Shown here: positions 34,560 to 43,830 of the stretch, piece by piece
How the letters are laid out: each line of letters starts with the position of its first letter
How positions within the stretch are numbered: the first letter of the stretch is position 1
Source: Pseudomonas tremae
GTDB taxonomy: Bacteria; Pseudomonadota; Gammaproteobacteria; Pseudomonadales; Pseudomonadaceae
NCBI RefSeq assembly: GCF_001401155.1
Contig: NZ_LJRO01000117.1
Coordinates: 1-64,000 of the forward strand
Direction: 5' to 3'
DNA: 64,000 nt
The notes under the pieces: model-generated
The model's input: only the letters and a program-made list of their open reading frames with translations
What the model was told of the DNA's origin: nothing
The model's database searches: none
Translations under genes and position numbers: made by a program

Positions 34560-35582
34560 TTACTGCGGTACGCCTTTTTCCCAATTCTTCCAGTCGCCGA
34601 CAATTGCCTGCACCAGCGGGTTGCCGGTGCGGTACAGGTTTTCCAGTGCTGGCACGAATGCACCCTGATCGGCGTACTTGAGCAGGTTGTCCACTTCGCT
34701 GTAACCCGGATACGGACGATCGAAGTCGGAGCCGGCGCGCACCACCGCCAGGCGGTTGACGTCGACCTTGCCAGCCTTGCTGGCTCGCAATAGCGCTTCG
34801 TACGTGGAGTTGTCCTCCTGCTGGGTGGTGCAGTACTCACCTTTGCCGTCTGTCAGCAGTTTGGTCCAGACCTCTGCCCGCTCGCTCAAGCGCGTCCCTG
34901 AAAACCAGGTATTGCCGGCCACGGTGTCACATTGGGTAACCTGTGGCGGCTGATTGGCCGGTGCGTAGGGGTATTTGACGCGCCACGCCGCCGATTCCTT
35001 GCTCTCGCTGAGTGCAACCTTTTGCGACAGCGCGAACGCCTTGGCCTGAAGCTTTGGGTTCAGTTCGAAGACTTCGGTCTTGTAATCCAGCGGTGGTTTC
35101 TCGTTCGGGCCTTTGGTGTTGATGCCCAAGTAGCCGGTCGGCCAGTCCTTGGGCACGTCGCGCGAATCGATTTCCCATTGGGTGCCGAACTCCACCAGGT
35201 AATGCGCCCAAGCGGTGGTGCCCAGAGAGCCGTAATGCGGGTTGATCCCGGCAATACCGGCGACGATGAAGTAGGTTTTGCGCAGGTCGAACTGCGGTGA
35301 CAGCGCCAGCGCCAGAGTCGAGGCTGCGGCGTTGGTCTGGCCCATGCCGGTGACCAGCAGACAGACATCCTGATCGTTGCAGCGGATGGCCGGGTATTCG
35401 GCGGCAAGGCCCGGCACCTGGATTTCCTTGGTCAGGTGCAGGCGATCAATCCAGTTCTGCGCCTCGGGGGCGAACATGGCTACCAGCATGACCTTGGGCG
35501 TAACGGGGGCGGCGGCCGCCCAGATGCCAGGGCTGAGCAGGGCCAGCGTGGCGCAGAGTGCATTACGGGTGATGTGTTTCAT
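34560..35582 (-). CDS. Purine nucleoside permease (NUP) family protein
   Basis: A 340-residue exported protein with a signal peptide at 1-22 or so (ending WAAA). The NUP family, related to yeast Candida NUP and nucleoside phosphorylases, has the DVCLLVTGMGQTNAA and YFIVAGIAGINPHYG segments visible here. It likely binds or cleaves nucleosides in the periplasm. Only 26 bases separate it from the Tsx-like gene upstream, so both form a nucleoside uptake operon. AGGAG before the ATG at 35582. Confidence 0.88.
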   Translation of the reverse strand: MKHITRNALCATLALLSPGIWAAAAPVTPKVMLVAMFAPEAQNWIDRLHLTKEIQVPGLAAEYPAIRCNDQDVCLLVTGMGQTNAAASTLALALSPQFDLRKTYFIVAGIAGINPHYGSLGTTAWAHYLVEFGTQWEIDSRDVPKDWPTGYLGINTKGPNEKPPLDYKTEVFELNPKLQAKAFALSQKVALSESKESAAWRVKYPYAPANQPPQVTQCDTVAGNTWFSGTRLSERAEVWTKLLTDGKGEYCTTQQEDNSTYEALLRASKAGKVDVNRLAVVRAGSDFDRPYPGYSEVDNLLKYADQGAFVPALENLYRTGNPLVQAIVGDWKNWEKGVPQ

Positions 35583-35608
35583 GAAAACTCCTGTCGTCAA
35601 AGTCATGA

Positions 35609-36568
35609 TCAGAACTGATAGCCCACGCCAGCGTAGTAACCCCAGCCGTCCGAGCGGGCGCGGAAGTTGCCTTCGCCGAAGTTAAGTTCGCTACCGTCTT
35701 CCCAATTGCCGCCGTTATGGAAATAACGCCCTACCAGCGTGAAGCGAAGGTGAGTGAAAGCGTAGAGCAGCACGTTGGTGGCCACCGTTGAATTGCCTGT
35801 ACGAGCCGGATCGTTCTTGAGGTCCGAGCCGAAGTCGAAATTGGTGAAGCCTATGTAGGTCAGCGAAGCGCCGTTGTCGAACTTGCTGATCGGCACAATG
35901 TATTTGAGCTGGGCACGATAGCCGTCCCACGAATATTCATTGCTGGCGCCATAGTTTTCCCACTGGTAGCGACCGTACAGGTTGGCCGACAGATTGACCC
36001 GCGAGTGCGTGTCGATGTCAGTACCGAAACCGCTGTACAGCGTGTTCGCACGGTTGGCCGAGTTGCTGCCGTGGTCGTAGATCCAGTCGAACGCAACGTA
36101 CCATTCCTTGAACGGCCCTACGGCCAGGCTGCGTCCTGCCAGGTAGTCGATGGAGATGCGCGGTTCGTGTTCCATGAACAGCGGCGAGCCATGATCCCAG
36201 ACGCCTTTGTCATTATCATTGCCGATGCCGAGGATCTTCGGCACGTCCACATAGCCGTACAGTTCAAACGGCCCCTTGCGGCCGAAGTACTCGTATTCCA
36301 GATAGATGTCATCGTTGGGCTTGGGGCCGAAGCTGATGTCCTTGCTTCCGATCAGCGTCAGGTCCTGATTGAACCAGTCTGAAAAGTACGCGCCTTTGCC
36401 TTCCTTGGGCGAGGCTGGCGGGCTCAGCGCCTCGCCCTGAGCGGAGTCTTCCGGCGCCGCAGGCTGAGCCTGTGCAGCGGAACAGAGCAATGTGGCGGCT
36501 GCCGCGAGCAGCAGGGGCGTCAGGATGTTGCAGGGTGCTGCGGGCTGGATGAAAAACTGCTTTGGCAT
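35609..36568 (-). CDS. tsx: Nucleoside-specific outer-membrane channel, Tsx family
   Basis: A 319-residue outer-membrane beta-barrel. Signal peptide at about 1-35 (ending AQA), a Pro/Glu-rich linker, then a 12-strand-type barrel with typical aromatic-girdle repeats (LEYEYFGRKGPFELYGYVD) and a terminal aromatic residue (VGYQF) for BAM recognition. Tsx channels take up nucleosides. First gene of the operon with the NUP protein. The PurR-type palindrome at 36617-36628 lies about 50 bases upstream. Confidence 0.9.
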   Translation of the reverse strand: MPKQFFIQPAAPCNILTPLLLAAAATLLCSAAQAQPAAPEDSAQGEALSPPASPKEGKGAYFSDWFNQDLTLIGSKDISFGPKPNDDIYLEYEYFGRKGPFELYGYVDVPKILGIGNDNDKGVWDHGSPLFMEHEPRISIDYLAGRSLAVGPFKEWYVAFDWIYDHGSNSANRANTLYSGFGTDIDTHSRVNLSANLYGRYQWENYGASNEYSWDGYRAQLKYIVPISKFDNGASLTYIGFTNFDFGSDLKNDPARTGNSTVATNVLLYAFTHLRFTLVGRYFHNGGNWEDGSELNFGEGNFRARSDGWGYYAGVGYQF

Positions 36569-36616
36569 TGAAGCTCCTTTTTATGATCACGTACTGCTGG
36601 CCGCGTACTGCTGATC

Positions 36617-36628
36617 GCAAACGTTTGC
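36617..36628. promoter_or_regulatory. LacI/PurR-type operator upstream of tsx
   Basis: GCAAACGTTTGC, a perfect 12-base palindrome with a central CG, the core of LacI-family (PurR-like) operators. It lies 49-60 bases before the tsx start. No LacI-family gene is in the window, so the repressor is encoded elsewhere. A direct repeat CGTACTGCTG borders it on the left (about 36585-36613). Confidence 0.75.
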
Positions 36629-36762
36629 ACAGCTCATGCCAAAGTGTTTCAAGATGTTGAATGTGCTGATTATCAGCCCGAGAAGATGACCGAACGGCCA
36701 GGAAACTGCTCGCAAGCTGTGCGCGATGTCACCTCCAGTGCCCCGTGATGTTCCGTTTCGTC

Positions 36763-37227
36763 TCAGAAGCCCGGACGAGCAGCAGCAAGCGCGACAACCG
36801 CCAGGCCGATGGTCAGGTTGATAGCGACCAGCCTGCGGATATTGCCCAGTGCCGCTGCACCTTCTGGCCATTGCTCCGCTTCCACGGCCCGACGCAGTTC
36901 CGGCAACTGCAATGAGTGGATCCGAAGAAACAGCGCGACCATCACGACGTACAACCCCATCATGAGTTGCACATAGCGCGGCGCGGTTTCAAAGCCGGTG
37001 AAGTTGAGCTGGATCATGCCGATACCGGTGATCGGCAATACTACGATGGTTGCCCAGACCCACATGAAGAAGCGCGGAAACACCTGGACCCACAGTTTCA
37101 AACGGGCCGGGCCTTCAAGTGCTGCAATGACTGCTGGGCGCAATACCATCCAGGCGAAAAACATGCCGCCAACCCAGATCAGGGCAGCCAGCACATGCAG
37201 CGTATAAACAGTAGAAAAAGCGGTCAT
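36763..37227 (-). CDS. CopD-like integral membrane protein
   Basis: A 154-residue inner-membrane protein with four hydrophobic segments. The start TLHVLAALIWVGGMFFAWM, with an early His, is typical of CopD and related heme or copper-linked membrane proteins. No partner copper gene is close. Function not certain. Confidence 0.75.
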   Translation of the reverse strand: MTAFSTVYTLHVLAALIWVGGMFFAWMVLRPAVIAALEGPARLKLWVQVFPRFFMWVWATIVVLPITGIGMIQLNFTGFETAPRYVQLMMGLYVVMVALFLRIHSLQLPELRRAVEAEQWPEGAAALGNIRRLVAINLTIGLAVVALAAARPGF

Positions 37228-37334
37228 CGGACACTCCGTTCTGCGCGGATGGATTTAGCGCGCTATCATAGCGCCGACTCAGAACCACTGAGAATTTATC
37301 CAGCCTTTATAGTCGTGCCCCCGAACCGAAGCCA

Positions 37335-39479
37335 ATGATCAGTACCGAACTCAAAACCCAGATTCAGGGCGCCTACTCGCGTTTCCTCGAAGCCAAGAGC
37401 CTCAAGCCGCGCTATGGCCAGCGATTGATGATCGCTGAAGTCGCCAAAGTGCTGGGGGACATCGACACCGATGAAGAGGGCCGTCGTTCGGGCGATCCTG
37501 CGGTAGTGGCGGTCGAGGCGGGTACTGGCACCGGCAAGACCGTGGCCTACGCCATCGCCGCGATTCCGACCGCCAAGGCGGCGGGCAAGCGCCTGGTAAT
37601 TGCCACGGCAACCGTCGCGCTGCAGGAACAGATCGTCTACAAGGACCTCCCGGACCTGATGCGCAACAGCGGTCTGAACTTCACCTTCGCTCTGGCCAAG
37701 GGACGCGGTCGTTACATGTGTCTGTCCAAACTCGACATGCTGCTCCAGGAAAGTGACGCAACTAACGCTACTGCGCAGTTGTTCGAGGAAGAAGGCTTCA
37801 AGATCGAGGTCGATGAGGCCAGTCAGAAGCTGTTCACCAGTATGTTGCAAAAGCTGGCCGGCAATAAGTGGGACGGCGACCGCGACAGCTGGCCGCAAGA
37901 ACTGGCCGATCAGGACTGGGCGCGGCTGACCACCGATCACAGCCAGTGCACCAATCGTCACTGTCCCAATTTCCAGCAGTGCGCCTTCTATAAAGCGCGC
38001 GAAGGGATGGGCAAGGTCGACGTAATCGTCACCAACCATGACATGGTACTGGCCGATCTGGCGCTGGGTGGCGGGGCAGTGTTGCCCGATCCGCGTGACA
38101 CGCTGTACGTGTTTGACGAAGGCCATCACCTGCCAGACAAAGCCATCGGCCACTTTGCCCACTACACCCGATTGAAATCTACCGCTGACTGGCTGGAGCA
38201 GACCGCCAAGAACCTCGCCAAGCTACTGGCCCAGCATCCGTTGCCCGGCGATCTGGGCAAGCTGATAGAACAGGTTCCTGAGCTGGCCCGCGAGATCAAG
38301 GGCCACCAGCAGTTCATGTTCGGCGCCTGCGAGCAACTGGCAGATTTCCGTCCAGGTGAAGACATGCAGGGCCGCGAGCGTCCACGTCACCGGTTTGTCG
38401 GCGGCGTGATCCCCGAGCACATCCGCGAGATGGGCATCGAACTGAAAAAAGGTTTTGCGCGCCTGGACGATCTGTTCACGCGCCTGACTGAACTGCTTAA
38501 AGAAGGCATGGACGGCGAAGTCAACATCGGCATCGCCAGCCATCAGGCCGAAGAGTGGTATCCGCTGTTCGGCAGTCTGCTGGCCCGCGCTCACGGCAAC
38601 TGGGAATTGTGGACGGCGTTTACCGCCGAAGACCCGGAAGACAGTCCGCCAATGGCCCGCTGGCTGACCCTGGCCGACAGCGGTGCGCTGTTCGATATCG
38701 AGGTCAATGCCAGCCCGATTCTGGCGGCTGAAATGTTGCGCCGCAATTTGTGGAACATCGCCTATGGCGCGCTGGTGACCTCGGCCACCCTGACCGCGCT
38801 GGGCAAGTTCGATCGCTATCGCATGCGCGCCGGCCTGCCGAAATGTGCTGTTACTGCTGTGGTGCCCAGCCCGTTCCATCACGCCGATGCGGGCGTATTG
38901 CGCGTACCGGACCTCAAGGCCGATCCGCGTGACTCGGTGGCCCACACAGCGGCGATCATTCGTGACCTGCCCGGTCTGGTGGAAGGCTCGCGGGGCACGC
39001 TGGTGCTGTACTCGTCGCGCAAGCAGATGCAGGACGTGTTCGATGGCCTGGACCGTGACTGGCGCAAGCAGGTGTTCATTCAGGGCAACCTGTCCAAACA
39101 GGAAACCCTCAACAAGCACAAGGCACGCGTCGACAGCGGCGAGTCCAGCGTGTTGTTCGGGCTGGCCAGCTTTGCCGAGGGCGTCGACTTGCCCGGTGCG
39201 TACTGCGAGCACGTGGTGATTGCCAAGATTCCCTTCGCCGTGCCGGACGATCCGGTCGAGGCCGCGCTGGCCGAGTGGATCGAGGCGCGCGGTGGCAATC
39301 CGTTCATGGAGATCGCCGTGCCCGATGCATCGTTGCGTCTGGTTCAGGCGTGTGGCCGGTTGCTGCGTACCGAAGAGGATCGCGGCACCATCACCCTGCT
39401 GGACCGCCGCGTCGTCACTCAGCGTTACGGCAAGGCGATTCTCAATGCACTGCCGCCGTTTCGCCGTGAGATTTCCTGA
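37335..39479 (+). CDS. dinG: ATP-dependent DNA helicase DinG
   Basis: A 714-residue superfamily 2 iron-sulfur helicase. Walker A GTGTGKT is at 63-69, the DEAH-like box DEGH at 261-264. The [4Fe-4S] ligands are Cys129, Cys205, Cys210 and Cys216. The final motif CGRLLRTEEDRGTI is close to the C-terminus. It unwinds R-loops and helps forks pass transcription. Length equals E. coli DinG. I see no clear LexA box in the 107 bases upstream. Confidence 0.94.
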   Translation: MISTELKTQIQGAYSRFLEAKSLKPRYGQRLMIAEVAKVLGDIDTDEEGRRSGDPAVVAVEAGTGTGKTVAYAIAAIPTAKAAGKRLVIATATVALQEQIVYKDLPDLMRNSGLNFTFALAKGRGRYMCLSKLDMLLQESDATNATAQLFEEEGFKIEVDEASQKLFTSMLQKLAGNKWDGDRDSWPQELADQDWARLTTDHSQCTNRHCPNFQQCAFYKAREGMGKVDVIVTNHDMVLADLALGGGAVLPDPRDTLYVFDEGHHLPDKAIGHFAHYTRLKSTADWLEQTAKNLAKLLAQHPLPGDLGKLIEQVPELAREIKGHQQFMFGACEQLADFRPGEDMQGRERPRHRFVGGVIPEHIREMGIELKKGFARLDDLFTRLTELLKEGMDGEVNIGIASHQAEEWYPLFGSLLARAHGNWELWTAFTAEDPEDSPPMARWLTLADSGALFDIEVNASPILAAEMLRRNLWNIAYGALVTSATLTALGKFDRYRMRAGLPKCAVTAVVPSPFHHADAGVLRVPDLKADPRDSVAHTAAIIRDLPGLVEGSRGTLVLYSSRKQMQDVFDGLDRDWRKQVFIQGNLSKQETLNKHKARVDSGESSVLFGLASFAEGVDLPGAYCEHVVIAKIPFAVPDDPVEAALAEWIEARGGNPFMEIAVPDASLRLVQACGRLLRTEEDRGTITLLDRRVVTQRYGKAILNALPPFRREIS

Positions 39480-39589
39480 GTCAAAGATGAAGAGGGTTTC
39501 ACGTCTGTTCCCAAAGCGCTTGATCGCTGGAACAATACGCGCCCATTACGCCTGTCATAAGGCTCGGTAACGCCAGCAGGAGTCAGCCG

Positions 39590-40738
39590 TTGCAGATTCA
39601 GGGTCATTACGAACTTCAATTCGAAGCAGTGCGTGAAGCCTTTGCGGCGCTTTTTGAGGATCCTCAAGAGCGCGGCGCTGCCCTGTGCGTGCAGATCGGC
39701 GGCCAGACGGTCGTTGACCTGTGGGCCGGTACGGCCGACAAGGACGGTGCCGAAGCCTGGCACACTGATACCATCGCCAACCTGTTTTCCTGCACCAAGA
39801 CGTTCACCAGCGTGGCAGTGCTGCAACTGGTCGAAGAAGGCAAGCTGAAGCTGGACGAGCCCGTTGCCAGGCTCTGGCCTGAATTTGCCGCGGCCGGCAA
39901 GGCGTCGATCACTTTGCGTCAATTGCTCTGCCATCAGGCGGGGCTACCTGCGTTGCGCGAGCAACTGCCTGCCGAAGCGCTGTATGAGTGGACCACCATG
40001 ACGGCGGCGCTGGCCGCCGAACAACCCTGGTGGACGCCAGGGCAGGGGCACGGTTATGCCGCGATCACCTATGGCTGGCTGGTGGGCGAGATGCTGCGTC
40101 GCGCCGACGGTCGTGGCCCGGGCGAGTCCATTGCTGCGCGAATCTCACGTCCGCTGGGGCTGGATTTCCATGTAGGGCTGGCCGATGACCAGTTTTACCG
40201 GGTAGCACATATCGCTCGCGGTAAAGGCAATGCGGGCGATGCTGCCGCTCAGCGCGTGCTGCAAGCGACCATGCGCGAGCCTGCGTCCATCACTGCCAAA
40301 GCCTTCACCAACCCACCCTCGATCATGACCAGCACCAATAAGCCTGAGTGGCGTCGCATGCAGCAACCGGCAGCCAATGGTCACGGCAATGCACGTAGTC
40401 TGGCAGGCTTCTATAACGGCTTGCTCGACGGTAGCCTGCTCGAGGCCGACCTGCTCAACGAGCTGACCCGTGAGCACAGTATCGGCCAGGACAAGACCCT
40501 GCTGACATCGACCCGCCTCGGGCTGGGCTGCATGCTCGATCAGCCGACAGTGCCCAACGCCACGTTCGGCCTGGGCCCCAAGGCTTTCGGTCATCCGGGT
40601 GCTGGCGGTTCCGTCGGTTTTGCCGACCCGGACTACGAAGTGGCATTCGGCTTTGTCACCAACACGCTGGGGCCCTACATCCTGATGGACCCGCGCGCTC
40701 AGAAACTGGTTGGAGTATTGCGTGAGTGTTTGCAGTAA
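39590..40738 (+). CDS. Serine beta-lactamase-like esterase (EstB type)
   Basis: A 382-residue class C beta-lactamase-fold hydrolase. The nucleophile motif SxxK is SCTK (about residue 67-70), and a Tyr in GYAAITYGWLVGE serves as general base. HPGAGGSVGFADP near the C-terminus replaces the KTG box. Cytosolic: no signal peptide. The start is TTG, preceded by CAGGAG. Substrate unknown; carboxylesterase or transesterase activity is likely. Confidence 0.88.
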   Translation: MQIQGHYELQFEAVREAFAALFEDPQERGAALCVQIGGQTVVDLWAGTADKDGAEAWHTDTIANLFSCTKTFTSVAVLQLVEEGKLKLDEPVARLWPEFAAAGKASITLRQLLCHQAGLPALREQLPAEALYEWTTMTAALAAEQPWWTPGQGHGYAAITYGWLVGEMLRRADGRGPGESIAARISRPLGLDFHVGLADDQFYRVAHIARGKGNAGDAAAQRVLQATMREPASITAKAFTNPPSIMTSTNKPEWRRMQQPAANGHGNARSLAGFYNGLLDGSLLEADLLNELTREHSIGQDKTLLTSTRLGLGCMLDQPTVPNATFGLGPKAFGHPGAGGSVGFADPDYEVAFGFVTNTLGPYILMDPRAQKLVGVLRECLQ

Positions 40739-40789
40739 GTATCGGTCATAAGTGCTTGTTTCATACCGACTGTCAGTTAAATCGCTGTA

Positions 40790-40817
40790 ACAGGAACCGT
40801 ACGACGGTTTCTTTTTC
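40790..40817 (+). terminator. Terminator of the esterase gene
   Basis: GAACCGT (40794-40800) pairs with ACGGTTT (40804-40810) with a three-base loop, followed by CTTTTT. Confidence 0.75.
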
Positions 40818-40891
40818 CAACTGCATCTTTATGCATGTTATACCGGCGTAGTCACGTCCTTCTGTCTGATCAAAACCGTTGCGGGTCAACC

Positions 40892-42046
40892 ATGTCGTCC
40901 AATAAAAGCCTCGTTCTTGCCCTGTGTATCGCCGTTACCGGCTGTGCTCAAACCCCTCAGTCCGACTCTGCTGCATCCGGAGGCCATTGGTGGCAGTTCG
41001 GTTCTGGCAGCGAGTCTTCCGATACAGGCGCTGCTGCAAACGCTCCTGCGCCGAGCCCGGCTCCGGCACCTGTGGCCAAGGCTGCTGCGGCACCGGCACC
41101 TGCGGCGGCTGCTGAAAGCAGCGCGCCTTGGTACTGGCCGTTTGGCTCGAACGACAACGCCCAGGCAAAGCCTGACGCGGTTGCCAAGCCTGCCGACAAA
41201 CCGGCCGCGCCGCTGATTGCCAAGTCGGAAACCGACAGTAAGTGGTGGTGGCCGTTCGGCAGTGCAGACAAGACGGACCAACCCAAAGCGCTACCGACGC
41301 CTGATCCGAAAGTGACCCAGGCCTGGCTGGACGAGTACGAGCCGCGTCTGCGCGCTGCTATCAAGGACAGCCCGTTCCAGCTGGAGCGTCGCGAAGACCT
41401 GCTGGCGATCACCGCGCCGGTAGACAGCTCGTTCAACCCTGATCGCCCGGCCATGCTGCTGCCCAATACACTTGGCCCGATCACCCGTCTGGCTAAAGTG
41501 GTCGAAGGCGACCAGAAAACTGCCGTGCTAGTTCTCGGCCACGGTGACACCTCCGGCCCGACCGAAGCCAACCAGAAGATAAGCCAGGAGCGCGCGCAGT
41601 CTGTTGCAGCGATCTTCCGTCTGAGCGGTCTGGAACGTAACCGACTGAGCCTGCGTGGCATGGGCGCGGTAATGCCGCGTGCTGCCAACGACAGCCTGCA
41701 AGGCCGCGCGCTCAACCGCCGTGTCGAGATCCTCATGACGCCGCAGGACACCATGCGCGTGTTGATGGCCCGCTACGCATTGCCGCCTGTTGCACCGACC
41801 ATGATTGCAGCGCAGGACGTCAAGCCTGCCGCTCCGGCACCAGCCGCCGCGCCAGCAAAAAAGGCCGTCGTTGCGAAGAAAGACACCGCCAAGAAAGCGG
41901 CTCCGGCCAAGGCCAGCACTGCCAAGAAAGCCGCGCCAGCCAAAACCGCAGCAGCGAAGAAGCCGGTAGCGACCAAAGCTGCTGCAAAAGCCCCGGCCAA
42001 GACAGCAACGCCAGCCAAGAAAGATGACGGCCAGGCCAACAACTGA
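40892..42046 (+). CDS. OmpA-family lipoprotein with Lys/Ala-rich tail
   Basis: A 384-residue lipoprotein. The lipobox AVTGC ends the signal near residue 18. A Pro/Ala-rich region (about 20-125) has three spaced WWxF / WYWPFGS segments. The OmpA-like peptidoglycan-binding domain covers about 165-285 (VLVLGHGDTSGPTEANQKIS, LNRRVEIL). The last 75 residues repeat AKKAAPAK-like units, as in histone H1-like proteins. The tail could bind DNA, LPS or teichoic-like polyanions if exposed. Start chosen at the ATG before MSSNKSLVL. Confidence 0.87.
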   Translation: MSSNKSLVLALCIAVTGCAQTPQSDSAASGGHWWQFGSGSESSDTGAAANAPAPSPAPAPVAKAAAAPAPAAAAESSAPWYWPFGSNDNAQAKPDAVAKPADKPAAPLIAKSETDSKWWWPFGSADKTDQPKALPTPDPKVTQAWLDEYEPRLRAAIKDSPFQLERREDLLAITAPVDSSFNPDRPAMLLPNTLGPITRLAKVVEGDQKTAVLVLGHGDTSGPTEANQKISQERAQSVAAIFRLSGLERNRLSLRGMGAVMPRAANDSLQGRALNRRVEILMTPQDTMRVLMARYALPPVAPTMIAAQDVKPAAPAPAAAPAKKAVVAKKDTAKKAAPAKASTAKKAAPAKTAAAKKPVATKAAAKAPAKTATPAKKDDGQANN

Positions 42047-42153
42047 GGCCCGATTACCTCAACGACTCTCGTCTCCACGCTCCGCGCGTTGCGTTATACA
42101 CAAGTCCTGAACAGCCTGAGAATTGAGGCTGTTCAGGCTCCTGCCTGAAGGCC

Positions 42154-42186
42154 GTGGGAGCGAAGCGTCGTCCGGTTCGCTCCCAC
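42154..42186. repeat. Palindromic repeat (GTGGGAGCGAA type)
   Basis: GTGGGAGCGAA (42154-42164) and its reverse complement TTCGCTCCCAC (42176-42186). The wording (gggagcg..cgctccc) is REP-like and near that of the 18.5-18.7 kb cluster. The rest of the 242-base gap before pdxH shows only a probable promoter. Confidence 0.7.
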
Positions 42187-42288
42187 TGGCTTCGGCCAGA
42201 ATCAAAAAAGAATATGTGATAACGGCGAGCGCCGGGCCTGGTAACGAGGGTTAGCTAACGTTCATGATATCTGCGCAGGAATGAAACC

Positions 42289-42936
42289 ATGACCCAGACG
42301 CTGGCTGACATGCGCCGTGACTACACGCGTGACGGATTGACAGAAGCGCAGGCGCCGGACGAGCCCTTTGCGCTGTACCACCAGTGGTTCGAGGAAGCCG
42401 TAAAAACCGAACAGCCACCGGTCGAGGCCAATGCCATGACCCTGGCTACCGTCGATGAAGACGGGCGTCCGCATTGCCGTGTATTACTGCTCAAGGGGCT
42501 TGATGCCCAGGGCTTTACCTTCTTTACCAACTATGACAGCGCCAAGGGCCAGCAACTGGCTGCACGTCCATTCGCGGCCATGACCTTTTTCTGGCCGACG
42601 CTGGAGCGTCAGGTGCGCATCGAAGGTCGGGTCGAGAAAGTCAGCGCGCAGGAATCCGATGCGTATTACCAGGTTCGGCCGTTGGGCAGCCGTCTTGGCG
42701 CTTGGGCGTCTCCGCAAAGTCAGGTAATTGCCGATCGTGACGAACTGGAAGGCTTGATCAGACAAACCGAACAGCGTTTCGCAGACGCCCAGCCACACTG
42801 CCCGGAGCACTGGGGCGGCTACCGTCTGCTGCCCGAGCGGATCGAGTTCTGGCAGGGAAGATCCAGTCGCCTTCACGACCGTTTGAACTATCGTTTGATC
42901 AACGGCAAGTGGGCACGCGAACGTCTGGCTCCGTGA
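42289..42936 (+). CDS. pdxH: Pyridoxine/pyridoxamine 5'-phosphate oxidase
   Basis: A 215-residue FMN enzyme making pyridoxal 5'-phosphate. FMN and substrate sites are visible in [20 protein letters not shown], then [12 protein letters not shown], and the C-terminal [13 protein letters not shown], which holds the PLP-binding His and Arg. Full length. It stands alone between lipoprotein genes. Confidence 0.96.
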   Translation: MTQTLADMRRDYTRDGLTEAQAPDEPFALYHQWFEEAVKTEQPPVEANAMTLATVDEDGRPHCRVLLLKGLDAQGFTFFTNYDSAKGQQLAARPFAAMTFFWPTLERQVRIEGRVEKVSAQESDAYYQVRPLGSRLGAWASPQSQVIADRDELEGLIRQTEQRFADAQPHCPEHWGGYRLLPERIEFWQGRSSRLHDRLNYRLINGKWARERLAP

Positions 42937-43083
42937 TTGAATTAATCGCTTGCCGAATCGTCTGAGCTTTGTACAGTCGCTCGCTGTATGACGCCTGAAT
43001 GAACTTAATTTGCGGATCGGTGATCGTGACAGCGCCTTTGTCGGGTAGTCTAATGGCCACTGGTCCCCCTGGAGATACCCTTT

Positions 43084-43548
43084 ATGCGCAAGTCTGCTTT
43101 TCTGGTTGCTTCATTCACTGCGATGGCGCTGATGCTGGGCGGCTGTACTTCGAACCTGACCGGTGATTCCTATTCCCGTGACGAGGCCAGGACCGTACAG
43201 ACTGTTCGCATGGGGACCATCGAGTCCTTGCGCCCGGTCAAGATCGAAGGCACCAAGACGCCTATCGGCGGCGCTGCGGGCGCTGTTGTCGGCGGCGTAG
43301 GCGGCAGTGCGATCGGCGGCGGTCGCGGCAGCATCGTGGCAGCAGTCATAGGCGCTGTGGCCGGTGGTCTGCTGGGTTCAGCGACCGAAGAAGGCCTGAC
43401 CCGCACACAGGGTGTTGAAATCACCGTGCGCGAGGACGACGGCAGCATGCGTGCCTATGTTCAGCAGGTGCAGGAAAACGAGATTTTCCGGGTCGGCGAA
43501 CGCGTTCGCATCATGAGCGTCAACGGCACCAGCCGCGTCACTCACTGA
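43084..43548 (+). CDS. slyB: Glycine-zipper outer-membrane lipoprotein, SlyB family
   Basis: A 154-residue lipoprotein with lipobox LGGC near residue 21. A glycine-zipper 2TM region (about 60-105: GGAAGAVVGGVGGSAIGGG) is followed by a beta domain with EITVREDDGSM. The SlyB/PcpY group is common in the outer membrane and in some species is PhoP-controlled. Its own terminator follows. Confidence 0.88.
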   Translation: MRKSAFLVASFTAMALMLGGCTSNLTGDSYSRDEARTVQTVRMGTIESLRPVKIEGTKTPIGGAAGAVVGGVGGSAIGGGRGSIVAAVIGAVAGGLLGSATEEGLTRTQGVEITVREDDGSMRAYVQQVQENEIFRVGERVRIMSVNGTSRVTH

Positions 43549-43570
43549 TCTGTAGCGATGTACATCAGAA

Positions 43571-43600
43571 CCCCGAGCCGAAATGCTCGGGGTTTTTTGT
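43571..43600 (+). terminator. Terminator of the SlyB-family gene
   Basis: CCCCGAGC (43571-43578) pairs with GCTCGGGG (43585-43592), followed by TTTTTT. Confidence 0.9.
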
Positions 43601-43619
43601 TTTATGTCTGGGATGGGTT

Positions 43620-43800
43620 GCCATGCAAAGCGTTCCTACTCTGGAGCGTAGGGCACGATGATCTCAACTATGACTATCGTGCCGATGCTCAGCGTCGGCA
43701 TGCAGCTCTGGACGCTCTGCGTCCTCTTTGTGGCTTTTTGTATCACGCAAGGCATTCCCCACGCTGGAGCGTGAGGAACGATAATCTCGACTGTCGCGCC
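43620..43800. repeat. Degenerate palindromic intergenic repeat, copy 3 (tandem)
   Basis: At least two units in tandem: actctggagcgtagg..gcacgatgatctcaac and, after gctctgcgtc at about 43717-43726, ccacgctggagcgtgaggaacgataatctcgac at about 43757-43790. The gap between the SlyB gene and the flavoprotein gene is otherwise empty. Confidence 0.72.
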
Positions 43801-43830
43801 TGTGAGCTGCAGTGCGATAACAGGCTTGAG

